Source: an uncultured Niabella sp. (GTDB lineage Bacteria > Bacteroidota > Bacteroidia > Chitinophagales > Chitinophagaceae). From it: a stretch of DNA of 64,000 nt. The DNA lies in NCBI GenBank assembly GCA_934486785.1, contig CAKSQK010000003.1:160891-224890 (forward strand), given 5' to 3'. This document shows positions 32,639 to 40,917 of this stretch, one piece after another. Each line of letters opens with the position of its first letter. Position 1 is the first letter of the stretch. Below the pieces are notes generated by a model. It was not told the DNA's origin. It worked only from the letters and a program-made list of their open reading frames with translations, and did not search any database. Position numbers and translations under genes: made by a program.

Positions 32639-34999
32639 TCAGAAGCTAACGCGGGTGCGATGGCTATTGTAGTTGTCCATTAATTTTTTAAAACGTCTTT
32701 CTAATTCTGATGCAATCATTTTACCGTCTTCTTTAGTGGCTGATCCTGATAGGTTAATATGGAAATGGTTCGTTATGGCTGGGCCCTGATTGCCGCCTGT
32801 ATTTGCTTTGCCTGATTGTAGCGCATTTACGGGCGAAATTTGAGGCATAGCGCCAAATGAAGGCCCAATGCCAATAAATGGTTTTAAGTCCAAATTTGCT
32901 ACCGTGTGCATTTTCTGCGCTATTGTAGCAGGGTTTATACTTTCCGCTGTTAACTGTAATGGCAGCATTGCCTGGCGGGCAACATCTTTCATTTTATTGG
33001 TCAATGGCTGATGCTTAATTGTGTCGGCGATGTTCTCCATAACTTTAATGCGGTGGATATACCGAAGCGGGCCAAACTTTGCCGGTGATTGTGGAAAATG
33101 CCCTAAAATTTTTGCTGCCATGTCCTTTATGGCTTCTATTGGTTTGTTAACCATTGCTTTTATGCCGTTCCAAATCTGATTTATAATATTTGAACCGGCA
33201 TCATAAAATTTACCTCCCAAACCTTTGAGCCAATCCCACACATTGTTGAATACATTTTTTACATTGTCCCAAATCTTGGTAAAAAAGTCTGTTATACTTG
33301 CCCAATTGTTGTAAATCAATCCTATTGGGGTAAAGCCGAAAAGCGTTTTAATTACCTGGCCTACACCTGTAGAAAATGAATCTTTTACCTTTTGCCATGT
33401 GTCGCTAAACCACGTTTGTAATTTTGCCCATTTATCCATTAACCATTGTTTTGGATCGAATTTTTCCAGCACTTTTTTGATGTTGTCAATTTTGGTGTTA
33501 ACCTCTGTTTTTATGTTTTCCCAAATAGTTTTAAAAAAATTTACGGCTCCATCCCATGCTTTAACAATGCTATCCCAAGCATCATTAAAAGATTGCTTGA
33601 TGTTGTTCCACAAATCAGAAAAGTATTTGCTAATCTGATCCCAATGGGCATATATGTAACTTATGGCTAAAATAGCTGCAGTAGCTATGAGCATAAATAC
33701 ATTTGCATTCATGGTGATATTTAATAATTTCATTGCTACTGTTATTCCTTGAAGAATGCGAATGGCCCCGCCCAGCATAAAAAACGCTCCGGTAAGTGCA
33801 ACGGCCATGCTAACCATTTTGGTCATTTCCGGATTGTTTTTCATGAATTTTTGCAGGGCTTCTGTAATCTTATTCAAGGTTTCCAACATTTGTTCCAATG
33901 CTGGTGATAGGCCCTGTCCTATAGTTGCTTGTAAATTTTCAAATGTTCCGCTTGCACTTTCTTTTAACGCGGCAATAGTTCCCAATTGCGCCCCAATTTT
34001 TTGATCAAGTGAAGCCTTTGAATTTATTTCTTTGACCGCTTTATGATACCCGTTTAGGCCTTTGGTAATCATTATATTTAATGCTTCGCTATCACCGCCG
34101 CCGCCTGTTAAGGCATCAGTTACAGACTTTATTTTTTGGGGCGAAAGTCCGTTTAGTTTGTTGAGCTGCGACATCATATTATCTACGCCAACAAATTGCC
34201 CTTTCTTATTAAAGAAATTAAAAGTAATACCCAGCTTGTTTGCTGCGGCATTCATCTTTTCCATTTTGCCGGTGTCAAGCATTGCGTTTAGCACATTTTT
34301 TAAAGAAGTACCGGCAATTTCACCGCCTTTCATTTCTTTCACTAATATTCCTAACAGCGGGGCAATGTTGTTTGTAGCTTCAATGCCCTGTAATCCTAAC
34401 ACTTTCAGAGTACCAGTAGCTTTACTGAACGCGTAACTCATTTCATCGGCTCCCACACCTGTTGTTTTTAACCTTGAAATTGTATCAAGCAGTTTCATCA
34501 TGTCTTTGTCGGCAACTCCCGTTGCTAATTTCATGCGGGCTGCAAATTCTCCTGCTGCTTCCATTGGCATTTTCATATCTACGGCCAAATAGGCCGCTGC
34601 CTTACCTACGCCGTTTAAAATGTTTTCGGTTTGCATACCGTTTTGAAGCATCGTTTGAAACAAAATATTAAAGTCCGATGTACTGCCCGGAAGTTTATTT
34701 CCTAATTGTTCTGCAAGCGTGGTAACGCGCTGAAAATTTTTATCTACCTGGCCGGTACTATCCATCATACTTACCATTAAGCTGGTGTTGGCTGTTTGCA
34801 ACTGCTCAAAAGCCTGCATTGGGCCCCGTAAACTGGCAAGAATTGCCCCGCCTGAACCCATTAAACCAGCTCCTTCAATAAATTTTTTTTGGGATAGTTC
34901 CTTTAGTTTCTTTTGAGCGTTATTTGTAGCATTATCAACAATGGCGCTCATTTTATCAATTGCTGTTAAAACGACGGCTATTTTGGTGGGGTTTGCCAT
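32639..34999 (-). CDS. Phage tail tape measure protein
   Basis: 786 residues. The N-terminal 350 residues match the TP901-type tape measure family (AIDKMSAIVDNATNNAQKKL, FEQLQTANTSLMVSMMD, KAAAYLAVDMKMPMEAAGEF, MSYAFSKATGTLKVLGLQG, GTSLKNVLNAMLDTGKMEKM). Hydrophobic helices follow at about 395-455. Next comes a run of Trp-rich segments (SDLWNNIKQSF, KTIWENIK, TKIWDNVKNVFNNVWDWL) of the repeat kind seen in tape measure proteins, and the segment ILGHFPQSPAKFGPLR near residue 655. Tape measure proteins set tail length and are ejected with the DNA. No other tail gene is nearby, which is unusual. Confidence 0.88.
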   Translation of the reverse strand: MANPTKIAVVLTAIDKMSAIVDNATNNAQKKLKELSQKKFIEGAGLMGSGGAILASLRGPMQAFEQLQTANTSLMVSMMDSTGQVDKNFQRVTTLAEQLGNKLPGSTSDFNILFQTMLQNGMQTENILNGVGKAAAYLAVDMKMPMEAAGEFAARMKLATGVADKDMMKLLDTISRLKTTGVGADEMSYAFSKATGTLKVLGLQGIEATNNIAPLLGILVKEMKGGEIAGTSLKNVLNAMLDTGKMEKMNAAANKLGITFNFFNKKGQFVGVDNMMSQLNKLNGLSPQKIKSVTDALTGGGGDSEALNIMITKGLNGYHKAVKEINSKASLDQKIGAQLGTIAALKESASGTFENLQATIGQGLSPALEQMLETLNKITEALQKFMKNNPEMTKMVSMAVALTGAFFMLGGAIRILQGITVAMKLLNITMNANVFMLIATAAILAISYIYAHWDQISKYFSDLWNNIKQSFNDAWDSIVKAWDGAVNFFKTIWENIKTEVNTKIDNIKKVLEKFDPKQWLMDKWAKLQTWFSDTWQKVKDSFSTGVGQVIKTLFGFTPIGLIYNNWASITDFFTKIWDNVKNVFNNVWDWLKGLGGKFYDAGSNIINQIWNGIKAMVNKPIEAIKDMAAKILGHFPQSPAKFGPLRYIHRIKVMENIADTIKHQPLTNKMKDVARQAMLPLQLTAESINPATIAQKMHTVANLDLKPFIGIGPSFGAMPQISPVNALQSGKANTGGNQGPAITNHFHINLSGSATKEDGKMIASELERRFKKLMDNYNSHRTRVSF

Positions 35000-35005
35000 T
35001 TTTTA

Positions 35006-35296
35006 TTATTTGAAAGTGATTGAAGTAAAAACAGTTTGAATTTTAAAAAAATGTGGTAGAGGCAATGCTTCAATTTCTTTCTTAAGTCTTTTTTTGCCGT
35101 CAAACCGTGTGCACTGATTTAATAGTGTTAATAAAAAATCGTGTTCTGTTCTGCAAAATTTTTTTGCATTAATTATTTTCCCTAATGTGGCCGGGGTAAC
35201 CTCAACTGTTACACCGTCAAGTAGAAAACGTTTGCAGATCATGCCTTTTTCGTTCACGAATGTTTGAACATCATTGTATTTATTTTCGTGGCTCAT
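35006..35296 (-). CDS. Hypothetical small protein before the tape measure gene
   Basis: 96 residues from ATG 35296 (MSHENKYNDVQTFVNEKG). This start overlaps the upstream stop by four bases (ATGA), typical of coupling; a longer frame to 35410 would overlap the neighbour by 118 bp and is less likely. In the position immediately before a tape measure gene, phages often encode small tail assembly chaperones, but I see no motif to prove this. Confidence 0.55.
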   Translation of the reverse strand: MSHENKYNDVQTFVNEKGMICKRFLLDGVTVEVTPATLGKIINAKKFCRTEHDFLLTLLNQCTRFDGKKRLKKEIEALPLPHFFKIQTVFTSITFK

Positions 35297-35583
35297 TTTG
35301 TCAAAAGTGTTTTGATTGCTGATAGTGTATTTTTGGGCGCTTGGCCCTCCTGCAGGAAACACAATAACCCGTATATTTTTACCACTTTTTTTTCTGGTGG
35401 GGATAGCCATTTAACCCGGCGGGCCATCTGGCTAATGGTGGGCCATTCGTTGGTGATGGTCGTAAGGGCTTTATTTAGGGCTTCTTCGGCTTCAAATTGG
35501 CTGCTAAATGGGTTAATCTCATTAATGATTTGCCTTGCCTTTTGCAGCGCCACCCGCTGGGTGTATGTATACTTATTTGTCAT
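35293..35583 (-). CDS. Hypothetical small protein of the element (96 aa)
   Basis: Predicted helical soluble protein (TQRVALQKARQIINEINPFS, FEAEEALNKALTTITNEW). Not recognised. It overlaps the upstream HTH gene by 11 bp and the downstream gene by 4 bp, so it is part of a coupled block with the tape measure gene. Confidence 0.58.
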   Translation of the reverse strand: MTNKYTYTQRVALQKARQIINEINPFSSQFEAEEALNKALTTITNEWPTISQMARRVKWLSPPEKKVVKIYGLLCFLQEGQAPKNTLSAIKTLLTK

Positions 35584-35851
35584 TTTTTGGTTTTAAATTT
35601 TGAATTTCTGACGCTTTAAATTTTACCAGTTTGCCCACTCTGTGGGGTTGCAATGTGCCATCCTGTATGCGGCTATTTAGGGCCGTCAAGCCAATGCCCA
35701 AAAGGTCGCATACTTGGCGCCTGCTGAGGTAGCGATCACCGGCGGCGGGGCCGGTCAGGGCCCGCAAATCAGCCACTATATCGGCGCGCAGGTCTGCAAA
35801 CAGGGCCTTTAGATCGGCGGCGTCCAATACGTATAATTTTTTAGTTGCCAT
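35573..35851 (-). CDS. Excisionase-like HTH DNA-binding protein (92 aa)
   Basis: The C-terminal half is a winged-HTH of the excisionase/HTH_17 type: YLSRRQVCDLLGIGLTALNS followed by QPHRVGKLVKFKASEI. The N-terminal half is a short helical segment (LKALFADLRADIVADLRAL). Such proteins act as excisionase or as early regulators in Bacteroidota elements. It lies 12 bp after the other HTH gene. Confidence 0.7.
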   Translation of the reverse strand: MATKKLYVLDAADLKALFADLRADIVADLRALTGPAAGDRYLSRRQVCDLLGIGLTALNSRIQDGTLQPHRVGKLVKFKASEIQNLKPKNDK

Positions 35852-35863
35852 GCGGTTGGGGTG

Positions 35864-36148
35864 TTAGCTATTAATGGCAACGTAGGTGGCGGCGTCCTGC
35901 TCTTGCTCGGCATCCGGCCTGATGGGGTTGCCTAATAGCCATGCGTTTAATCTATCTAAATCAAAGTAGAGTTTGCCGCCATTGGGCTTGGAATAGCCAA
36001 TCTTGTTTTTTATTTTGTAGAGATAGCTGCGTTTATGCCCGGTGTATGTTGCGGCCTCATCAATGGTAAGCGCTTTTTTAGTTGCTAATTCTGACAGCGA
36101 GCGCGCGAAGGTCTGGCTGATTGTTGGGGTGGTTTTTTTTCCGTTCAT
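35864..36148 (-). CDS. Excisionase-like HTH DNA-binding protein (94 aa)
   Basis: The core ALTIDEAATYTGHKRSYLYK plus KLYFDLDRLNAWLLG is the classic excisionase/MerR-like HTH used by integrative elements of Bacteroidota, with the 'FDLDRLNAWL' wing. It precedes a second HTH gene, so one may be excisionase and the other a repressor or activator. Confidence 0.7.
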   Translation of the reverse strand: MNGKKTTPTISQTFARSLSELATKKALTIDEAATYTGHKRSYLYKIKNKIGYSKPNGGKLYFDLDRLNAWLLGNPIRPDAEQEQDAATYVAINS

Positions 36149-36264
36149 TTTTAAAAATTTAAAAAACGAAAATAAAAACCATCAAAGGCAATGCAGGGAA
36201 ATGGAACGGGCGTAGAACGGGTGTAGAACGGGTTACTACGTTCCTTTACATGGTGGGGTATTTA

Positions 36265-36987
36265 TCATATTTTATTTGCAAACGTATAGCCGTATGTTTT
36301 TAAAATGGCTTTAGCATCATTTTTTGCATCTGTAAAGCTGTTTGAATTTTTACTATTATGTATAGATTTTTCAGAAACAGTAAAAGATAAATGGTTGGTG
36401 ATAATTTCCATTAATTCATGATAAGAACGGGGAACGGGTGACAAAAAATTATAGGTGTGCTGCATTGCTTCAACTACGCCCCTAAGTTTTGATAGTGAGT
36501 TGGGGCCTCTTTTTTTTAATTTGTTTTTACCATTTACCGTTATTTCCATTTCTTCAAATATCTTCAAACAAACATCTTGCGCTTTGTAGTCAAAAAATAG
36601 TTTTTCAAATGCTGTTGCAGGTGGATTAATCAATTCCTTATCAATAAAAATTTCTTTTAAACGGCGATCGTAATGATTTATAAAGAATTCAATATGTTCT
36701 AAAAGCTCTGATATATTGCTTTCAGTTTTATTTTTCATTTCTTTGTTTGTTGCCGTTGTTTTTATATTTATCATACCACGTGAAAGAGAATTTATTTCAC
36801 CTCTTTCAAGTTCCAAATATGCAATGAGGGCTCTTATTTTGTTGGCATTTTTCCAATATTTGTTGGAAACCAGTTTTTGTTTTGTATTAATTTTCTTTAG
36901 GAAGTTATAGCATAGCACATTTAACAACTCAAAATACTGTTTTTGGTTGGCTGGTAAAGTAAGATCTATTTGGTTTGGTGCTTTCAT
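36265..36987 (-). CDS. Hypothetical protein downstream of the integrase (240 aa)
   Basis: Not recognised; a predicted all-helical soluble protein (LLNVLCYNFLKKINTKQKLV, ISELLEHIEFFINHYDRRLK). It overlaps the integrase stop by four bases (ATGA), so the two are translationally coupled. Proteins in this position in Bacteroidota elements can regulate integration or excision; that is inference only. Confidence 0.6.
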   Translation of the reverse strand: MKAPNQIDLTLPANQKQYFELLNVLCYNFLKKINTKQKLVSNKYWKNANKIRALIAYLELERGEINSLSRGMINIKTTATNKEMKNKTESNISELLEHIEFFINHYDRRLKEIFIDKELINPPATAFEKLFFDYKAQDVCLKIFEEMEITVNGKNKLKKRGPNSLSKLRGVVEAMQHTYNFLSPVPRSYHELMEIITNHLSFTVSEKSIHNSKNSNSFTDAKNDAKAILKTYGYTFANKI

Positions 36988-38057
36988 AGCTCAATATTTA
37001 GTTTGTTGGTTGCGGCTTGTTTCAGCTCATTTGCGGTGTTTACGTAGCGTTGTGTATACTTTACTGTGTTATGGCCCAAAACCTTGCTAATGGTCAGCAA
37101 ATCCACTTCATTTAAAGCCATATTTGTACCGGCGCTATGCCTTAAATTATGCCATGTTATTTTTTTGGTTATCCCGGCCCGCTTCACCCATGCTTTAAGG
37201 GTTTTATTTGCACCGTTGGCTGTTGGCAGGTTGAAAACTAATTCAGCCGGTGCGCCTGGTTCAGGCAAAATTTTGATTGCTGCATCATTCAAGGGGTTCT
37301 GCAACGCTTCGCCCGTTTTTGATTGAGCAAGGTTTAATACTTTTTCTTTCAGGTTTATATTTTTCCATTTCAGGCCGCTAACGTCAACCCAGCGCAAACC
37401 AGTCATAAGGCAAAATATTGCGGCCCGGCGTACCTGATCGCTTTCAGTTGGAGTTTTTACCAGTTCCTTTATTTCATCAGTTGTTAAAAAGTCCTTTTTT
37501 GCGGCTTTACCGCTTGGTGATCGTTCCACATAATCCAAAACATTTTCTTTCATGTATTTTTTGCGGTATGCCTGGCGTATCATTTTTTTAAACCTTGCAT
37601 AGTAGGAGGCGGCGCCCTCGCCTTTGCTTTTGCTTTCCAGGTATTCAATAAAATCTTCAATCAATAGGGCGTTAATTTGGTTGAATGTTAACCGGGGTTT
37701 ATTTTCTTCGATGGTTAAAAAGTCTCTGAACCTGTTTAAGGCCCCGGCAACGGCCCTAATGTCTTTTTTCTTATATCCGTTTACATAGGCTTGCATCCAG
37801 TCTAAAACAATAGTCTTTTTTCCTAAATCTGACGTTATGTTATAGTTATTCGCCTCGAGTTCTGCAGCTCTGGCAATGACTATTTTTTTTGCCTGATTTA
37901 ATTTGTCCTTATTAGCCTCCCGATCTTGTGTATTTGATGGTTTTGCAAGCTGTAAATGTTTCAGGGTTTCTACGGTGTATCTACCATTGTGCCAAATGTA
38001 CAAACGTAGTGAAGTTGTGCCGTCTATATTTTCCCGTTTTCTTAAAATTACCGACAT
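36984..38057 (-). CDS. Tyrosine recombinase integrase of the element
   Basis: 357 residues. N-terminal arm-binding part (about 1-90), a SAM-like core-binding domain (about 95-190) and a catalytic domain with Arg in TGLRWVDVSGLKW (about 219), HNLRHSAGTNM (HxxR, about 300) and LGHNTVKYTQRYVN (His and the Tyr nucleophile about 335-345). It is located next to the right attachment site in the tRNA gene, the normal order for tRNA-targeting integrases. Confidence 0.9.
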   Translation of the reverse strand: MSVILRKRENIDGTTSLRLYIWHNGRYTVETLKHLQLAKPSNTQDREANKDKLNQAKKIVIARAAELEANNYNITSDLGKKTIVLDWMQAYVNGYKKKDIRAVAGALNRFRDFLTIEENKPRLTFNQINALLIEDFIEYLESKSKGEGAASYYARFKKMIRQAYRKKYMKENVLDYVERSPSGKAAKKDFLTTDEIKELVKTPTESDQVRRAAIFCLMTGLRWVDVSGLKWKNINLKEKVLNLAQSKTGEALQNPLNDAAIKILPEPGAPAELVFNLPTANGANKTLKAWVKRAGITKKITWHNLRHSAGTNMALNEVDLLTISKVLGHNTVKYTQRYVNTANELKQAATNKLNIEL

Positions 38058-38127
38058 AGTTTTTTATCGTTTACAAGCCTTTGGTTTGATATTGTTATCC
38101 ACAAGGTATGAAAAATTTTTAAACAAA

Positions 38128-38154
38128 TGTACCTCGAGGTACACAGGAGGTACA
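38128..38154. repeat. AGGTACA palindrome and repeat at the right end of the element
   Basis: A perfect 16-bp palindrome TGTACCTCGAGGTACA (38128-38143) contains the heptamer in both orientations; a third copy is at 38148-38154. The same heptamer occurs three times at the left end. These are probable arm-type sites for integrase or excisionase. Confidence 0.5.
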
Positions 38155-38225
38155 AAAATTGAGAAAATAAAGTATTGGTAAAAGATAACGAAAGACGAAA
38201 ACCCGCGTAAACACTACGTTTCAGG

Positions 38226-38270
38226 GCATAAAAAAACCACCTTTTCAGGTGGTTGTGTACCGCGTACGGG
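38226..38270. repeat. Right attachment repeat with tRNA-Glu terminator
   Basis: 45-bp repeat matching 29598-29642. On the minus strand it contains the tRNA 3' end and the terminator AACCACCT-GAAA-AGGTGGTT followed by seven T (38230-38254). The stem differs from the left copy by two compensating base pairs, so the element supplies its own functional terminator while restoring the tRNA gene. Confidence 0.88.
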
Positions 38271-38329
38271 AATCGAACCCGTGATTCATCCGTGAAAGGG
38301 ATGCGTCTTAACCCCTTGACCAACGCGGC
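38258..38329 (-). tRNA. tRNA-Glu (anticodon TTC)
   Basis: Cloverleaf on the minus strand: acceptor GCCGCGT / ACGCGGT with discriminator A, D-loop GGTCAAGGGGTTAAG, anticodon stem CATCC-CTTTCAC-GGATG with anticodon TTC, and T-arm ACGGGTTCGATTCCCGT. CCA is not encoded. The 3' part is shared with the integrated element, which restores the gene. The promoter lies at 38351-38382. Confidence 0.95.
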
Positions 38330-38350
38330 ATATACCCGTTTTTGGGAGTG

Positions 38351-38382
38351 CAAAGATAGGGGGACAGTTTTTTACAGCCAAA
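38351..38382 (-). promoter_or_regulatory. Promoter of tRNA-Glu
   Basis: On the minus strand TTTG (38379-38382), 20-base spacer, TATCTTTG (38351-38358), then CACTCCC. This is an exact match to the Bacteroidota consensus and the same downstream CACTCC occurs after the rRNA promoters. Confidence 0.85.
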
Positions 38383-38515
38383 AAAATATACCAAATAGTT
38401 ATTGAACAATTGCATGTGATTAAAATCATAAGATATGTTGCCGGGTGTTTATATCAAAATCGCTAACTTTACGCCTCCAATAAAGTTCTTACTTAACTAA
38501 ATTATACAAAAAACT

Positions 38516-39529
38516 ATGAGCAAAGTAAAAGTTGCCATTAACGGTTTCGGCAGGATCGGACGTTTGGCATACCGCAAGATCTACGATCAGGAAGGTATTG
38601 ATGTAGTTGCAATCAATGATTTAACCAGCCCCAAAGTATTAGCACATTTATTAAAATATGATTCTGCCCAGGGCCGTTTCGAAAAAGATATTACTTATAC
38701 CGATAACTCCATAACCGTTGATGGTGATGAATTAGCCGTATACGCACAAAAAGATCCTTCTCAAATTCCCTGGAAGGACCATGATGTGGATGTAGTACTG
38801 GAGTGCACCGGTTTCTTTACAGATAAAGCAAAAGCCGAAGCGCACCTTGCCGCAGGCGCTAAAAGAGTTGTTATTTCTGCACCAGCCACAGGTGATTTGA
38901 AAACAGTTGTGTTTAACGTAAACCATGATATTTTAGATGGTAGCGAAACTGTGATCAGCGCAGCATCCTGTACCACCAACTGCCTGGCGCCAATGGCAAA
39001 AGTACTGGATGAAAAATTCGGTATTGAGCTGGGTATCATGACAACCATCCACGCTTATACAAATGATCAGAATACATTAGACTCTCCTCATGCAAAAGGC
39101 GATTTGAGAAGGGCCCGCGCTGCCGCTGCCAATATCGTTCCCAACAGCACCGGCGCTGCAAAAGCAATTGGCCTGGTATTGCCCAACCTTAAAGGTAAAC
39201 TGGATGGCGCTGCTCAGCGTGTTCCAACCATTACCGGTTCCTTAACTGAGCTTACTGTTATTTTAAACAAGCAGGTTACTCCTGAAGAGATCAATACCGC
39301 CATGAAAGAATCTGCCAACGAAAGCTTTGGTTATACCGAAGACCAGATCGTTAGCACCGATATCATCGGAACTTCTTTTGGTTCTTTATTTGACGCTACT
39401 CAAACAAAAGTGATGACAGTTGGCGATAAACAATTAGTGAAAACTGTTAGTTGGTACGACAATGAAATGAGCTACACCATGCAGCTCGTTCGCACAGTGA
39501 AGCATTTTGCGCAGTTGATCAATAAATAA
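38516..39529 (+). CDS. gapA: Glyceraldehyde-3-phosphate dehydrogenase, type I
   Basis: 337 residues. Rossmann NAD-binding start [15 protein letters not shown], active-site [12 protein letters not shown] (catalytic Cys about 156), catalytic His in [29 protein letters not shown] for phosphate binding. It is the glycolytic NAD enzyme. It is followed by a terminator and then pgk. Confidence 0.96.
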   Translation: MSKVKVAINGFGRIGRLAYRKIYDQEGIDVVAINDLTSPKVLAHLLKYDSAQGRFEKDITYTDNSITVDGDELAVYAQKDPSQIPWKDHDVDVVLECTGFFTDKAKAEAHLAAGAKRVVISAPATGDLKTVVFNVNHDILDGSETVISAASCTTNCLAPMAKVLDEKFGIELGIMTTIHAYTNDQNTLDSPHAKGDLRRARAAAANIVPNSTGAAKAIGLVLPNLKGKLDGAAQRVPTITGSLTELTVILNKQVTPEEINTAMKESANESFGYTEDQIVSTDIIGTSFGSLFDATQTKVMTVGDKQLVKTVSWYDNEMSYTMQLVRTVKHFAQLINK

Positions 39530-39545
39530 AATCATTCAACTTAAT

Positions 39546-39573
39546 AAAAGCGGAGCATTACGTTCCGCTTTTT
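39546..39573 (+). terminator. Terminator after gapA
   Basis: AAAAGCGGA / TCCGCTTTT stem (9 bp) with a 9-base loop, ending in five T. Confidence 0.83.
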
Positions 39574-39641
39574 AGTTTTTATGATGTAAGTTGATGGTCA
39601 ATTCATAATTTATAATTGTTCATTCATAATTCATAAAGTCT

Positions 39642-40838
39642 ATGTCAGAATTTTCAAACTACAACTTCAAAGATCAGAAAGCTTTGATTCGTGTAGATTT
39701 TAACGTTCCCCTCAATGAAAACCTTGAGATCACTTCTGATGCGCGCATGAAAGCGGCAATACCTACAATTCAAAAAATATTGGCAGACGGTGGCAGCGTA
39801 ATTTTAATGAGCCATCTTGGCCGCCCAAAAGAAGGCCCTGAAGATAAATTCTCATTAAAGCACCTGGTAAGCCATCTCAGCAATTTGCTGGGTGGTGTAA
39901 AAGTAAATTTTGTAGATGACTGTATTGGCGAAAAAGCTGAAAGTGCAGCCGCAGCACTACTGCCCGGCGAAGTGCTGATACTGGAAAACCTTCGCTTTTA
40001 TAAAGAAGAAACCAAAGGCGATGAAAGCTTTGCAGAAAAACTTAGCAAGCTGGGTGATGTGTATGTAAATGATGCATTTGGTACCGCGCATCGTGCGCAC
40101 GCTTCAACCGCCATCATTGCAAAATTCTTTCCGCAGGAAAAAAGAATGTTTGGCCTGCTAATGGAAGGTGAGGTGAAAAGCGCGCAAAAAGTTTTAAGCG
40201 AAAGTGAAAAACCTTTTACCGCCATATTAGGCGGCGCCAAGGTGTCAGATAAAATACTCATTATTGAAAACCTGATGGAAAAGGCAACTGATATCATCAT
40301 TGGTGGCGGTATGGCTTATACCTTCTTTAAAGCACAGGGTGGCACTATTGGCAATTCGCTGGTAGAAGAAGACAGGTTGGAAACAGCTAAAGATATTTTA
40401 CAAAAAGCCGAAGCCAAAGGCGTGCGAATCCACCTGCCTGTTGACAGTGTGGTAGCTGATAAGTTTGATGCCGAAGCAAATACTAAAACCACTCCAAGCA
40501 ATGCTATTGAAGAAGGCTGGATGGGATTGGATATAGCTGATGAAGCACGCAAACAATTTTCAGATGTGATCAAAGCATCAAAAACCATTTTATGGAACGG
40601 CCCTATGGGCGTTTTTGAAATGGAAAAATTTCAGGCCGGGACCAAAGCTATTGCAGAGGCCGTGGCAGAAGCCACACAAAACGGAGCTTTCTCACTGGTA
40701 GGTGGTGGCGATAGTGTTTCTGCCGTAAACAAGTTTGGTTATAAAGATAAAGTGAGTTACGTTTCAACCGGCGGTGGTGCTATGCTTGAATTTTTTGAAG
40801 GTAAAACCTTGCCCGGTATTGCAGCCGTACAGGAATAA
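39642..40838 (+). CDS. pgk: Phosphoglycerate kinase
   Basis: 398 residues, canonical length. [21 protein letters not shown], the [17 protein letters not shown] segment, [39 protein letters not shown] and GGGDSVSA are PGK signatures. It follows gapA in the usual glycolytic order, though a terminator separates them. Confidence 0.96.
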   Translation: MSEFSNYNFKDQKALIRVDFNVPLNENLEITSDARMKAAIPTIQKILADGGSVILMSHLGRPKEGPEDKFSLKHLVSHLSNLLGGVKVNFVDDCIGEKAESAAAALLPGEVLILENLRFYKEETKGDESFAEKLSKLGDVYVNDAFGTAHRAHASTAIIAKFFPQEKRMFGLLMEGEVKSAQKVLSESEKPFTAILGGAKVSDKILIIENLMEKATDIIIGGGMAYTFFKAQGGTIGNSLVEEDRLETAKDILQKAEAKGVRIHLPVDSVVADKFDAEANTKTTPSNAIEEGWMGLDIADEARKQFSDVIKASKTILWNGPMGVFEMEKFQAGTKAIAEAVAEATQNGAFSLVGGGDSVSAVNKFGYKDKVSYVSTGGGAMLEFFEGKTLPGIAAVQE

Positions 40839-40855
40839 TTCAAAAGACTACAATT

Positions 40856-40896
40856 ATAAATAACCTCACAGATTTTATACCTGTGAGGTTATTTAT
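40856..40896. terminator. Bidirectional stem-loop between pgk and the convergent oxidoreductase
   Basis: Perfect 16-bp inverted repeat ATAAATAACCTCACAG / CTGTGAGGTTATTTAT with a 9-base loop, midway between convergent stops. There is no long T run, but AT-rich flanks on both sides. Confidence 0.65.
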
Positions 40897-40917
40897 ATTA
40901 TAAAGGAGCAAAGTTGA

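Larger units (their letters stand above)
29598..38270. mobile_element. Integrated 8.6-kb satellite-like phage element at tRNA-Glu
   Basis: The element lies between 45-bp direct repeats, the right one inside an intact tRNA-Glu. All its genes run on the minus strand: integrase (next to the right end), unknown 240-residue protein, two excisionase-like HTH proteins, two small unknowns, tape measure protein, gpII-like replication protein, Nu1-like small terminase protein and a 119-residue unknown. No capsid, portal, protease, large terminase, baseplate or lysis gene is present, so it is not a complete tailed phage. Size, gene set and tRNA site suit a phage satellite or other helper-dependent element. 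Unit length from repeat to repeat is 8628 bp. Confidence 0.8.

Noticed and set aside
35297..35410. Longer start for the small gene before the tape measure gene
   Set aside because: It would overlap the upstream gene by 118 bp, whereas ATG 35296 gives a 4-bp ATGA overlap.
29598..38270. A complete tailed prophage
   Set aside because: Only a tape measure gene and a small terminase-like gene are present; no capsid, portal, large terminase, baseplate or lysis genes lie within the repeats.
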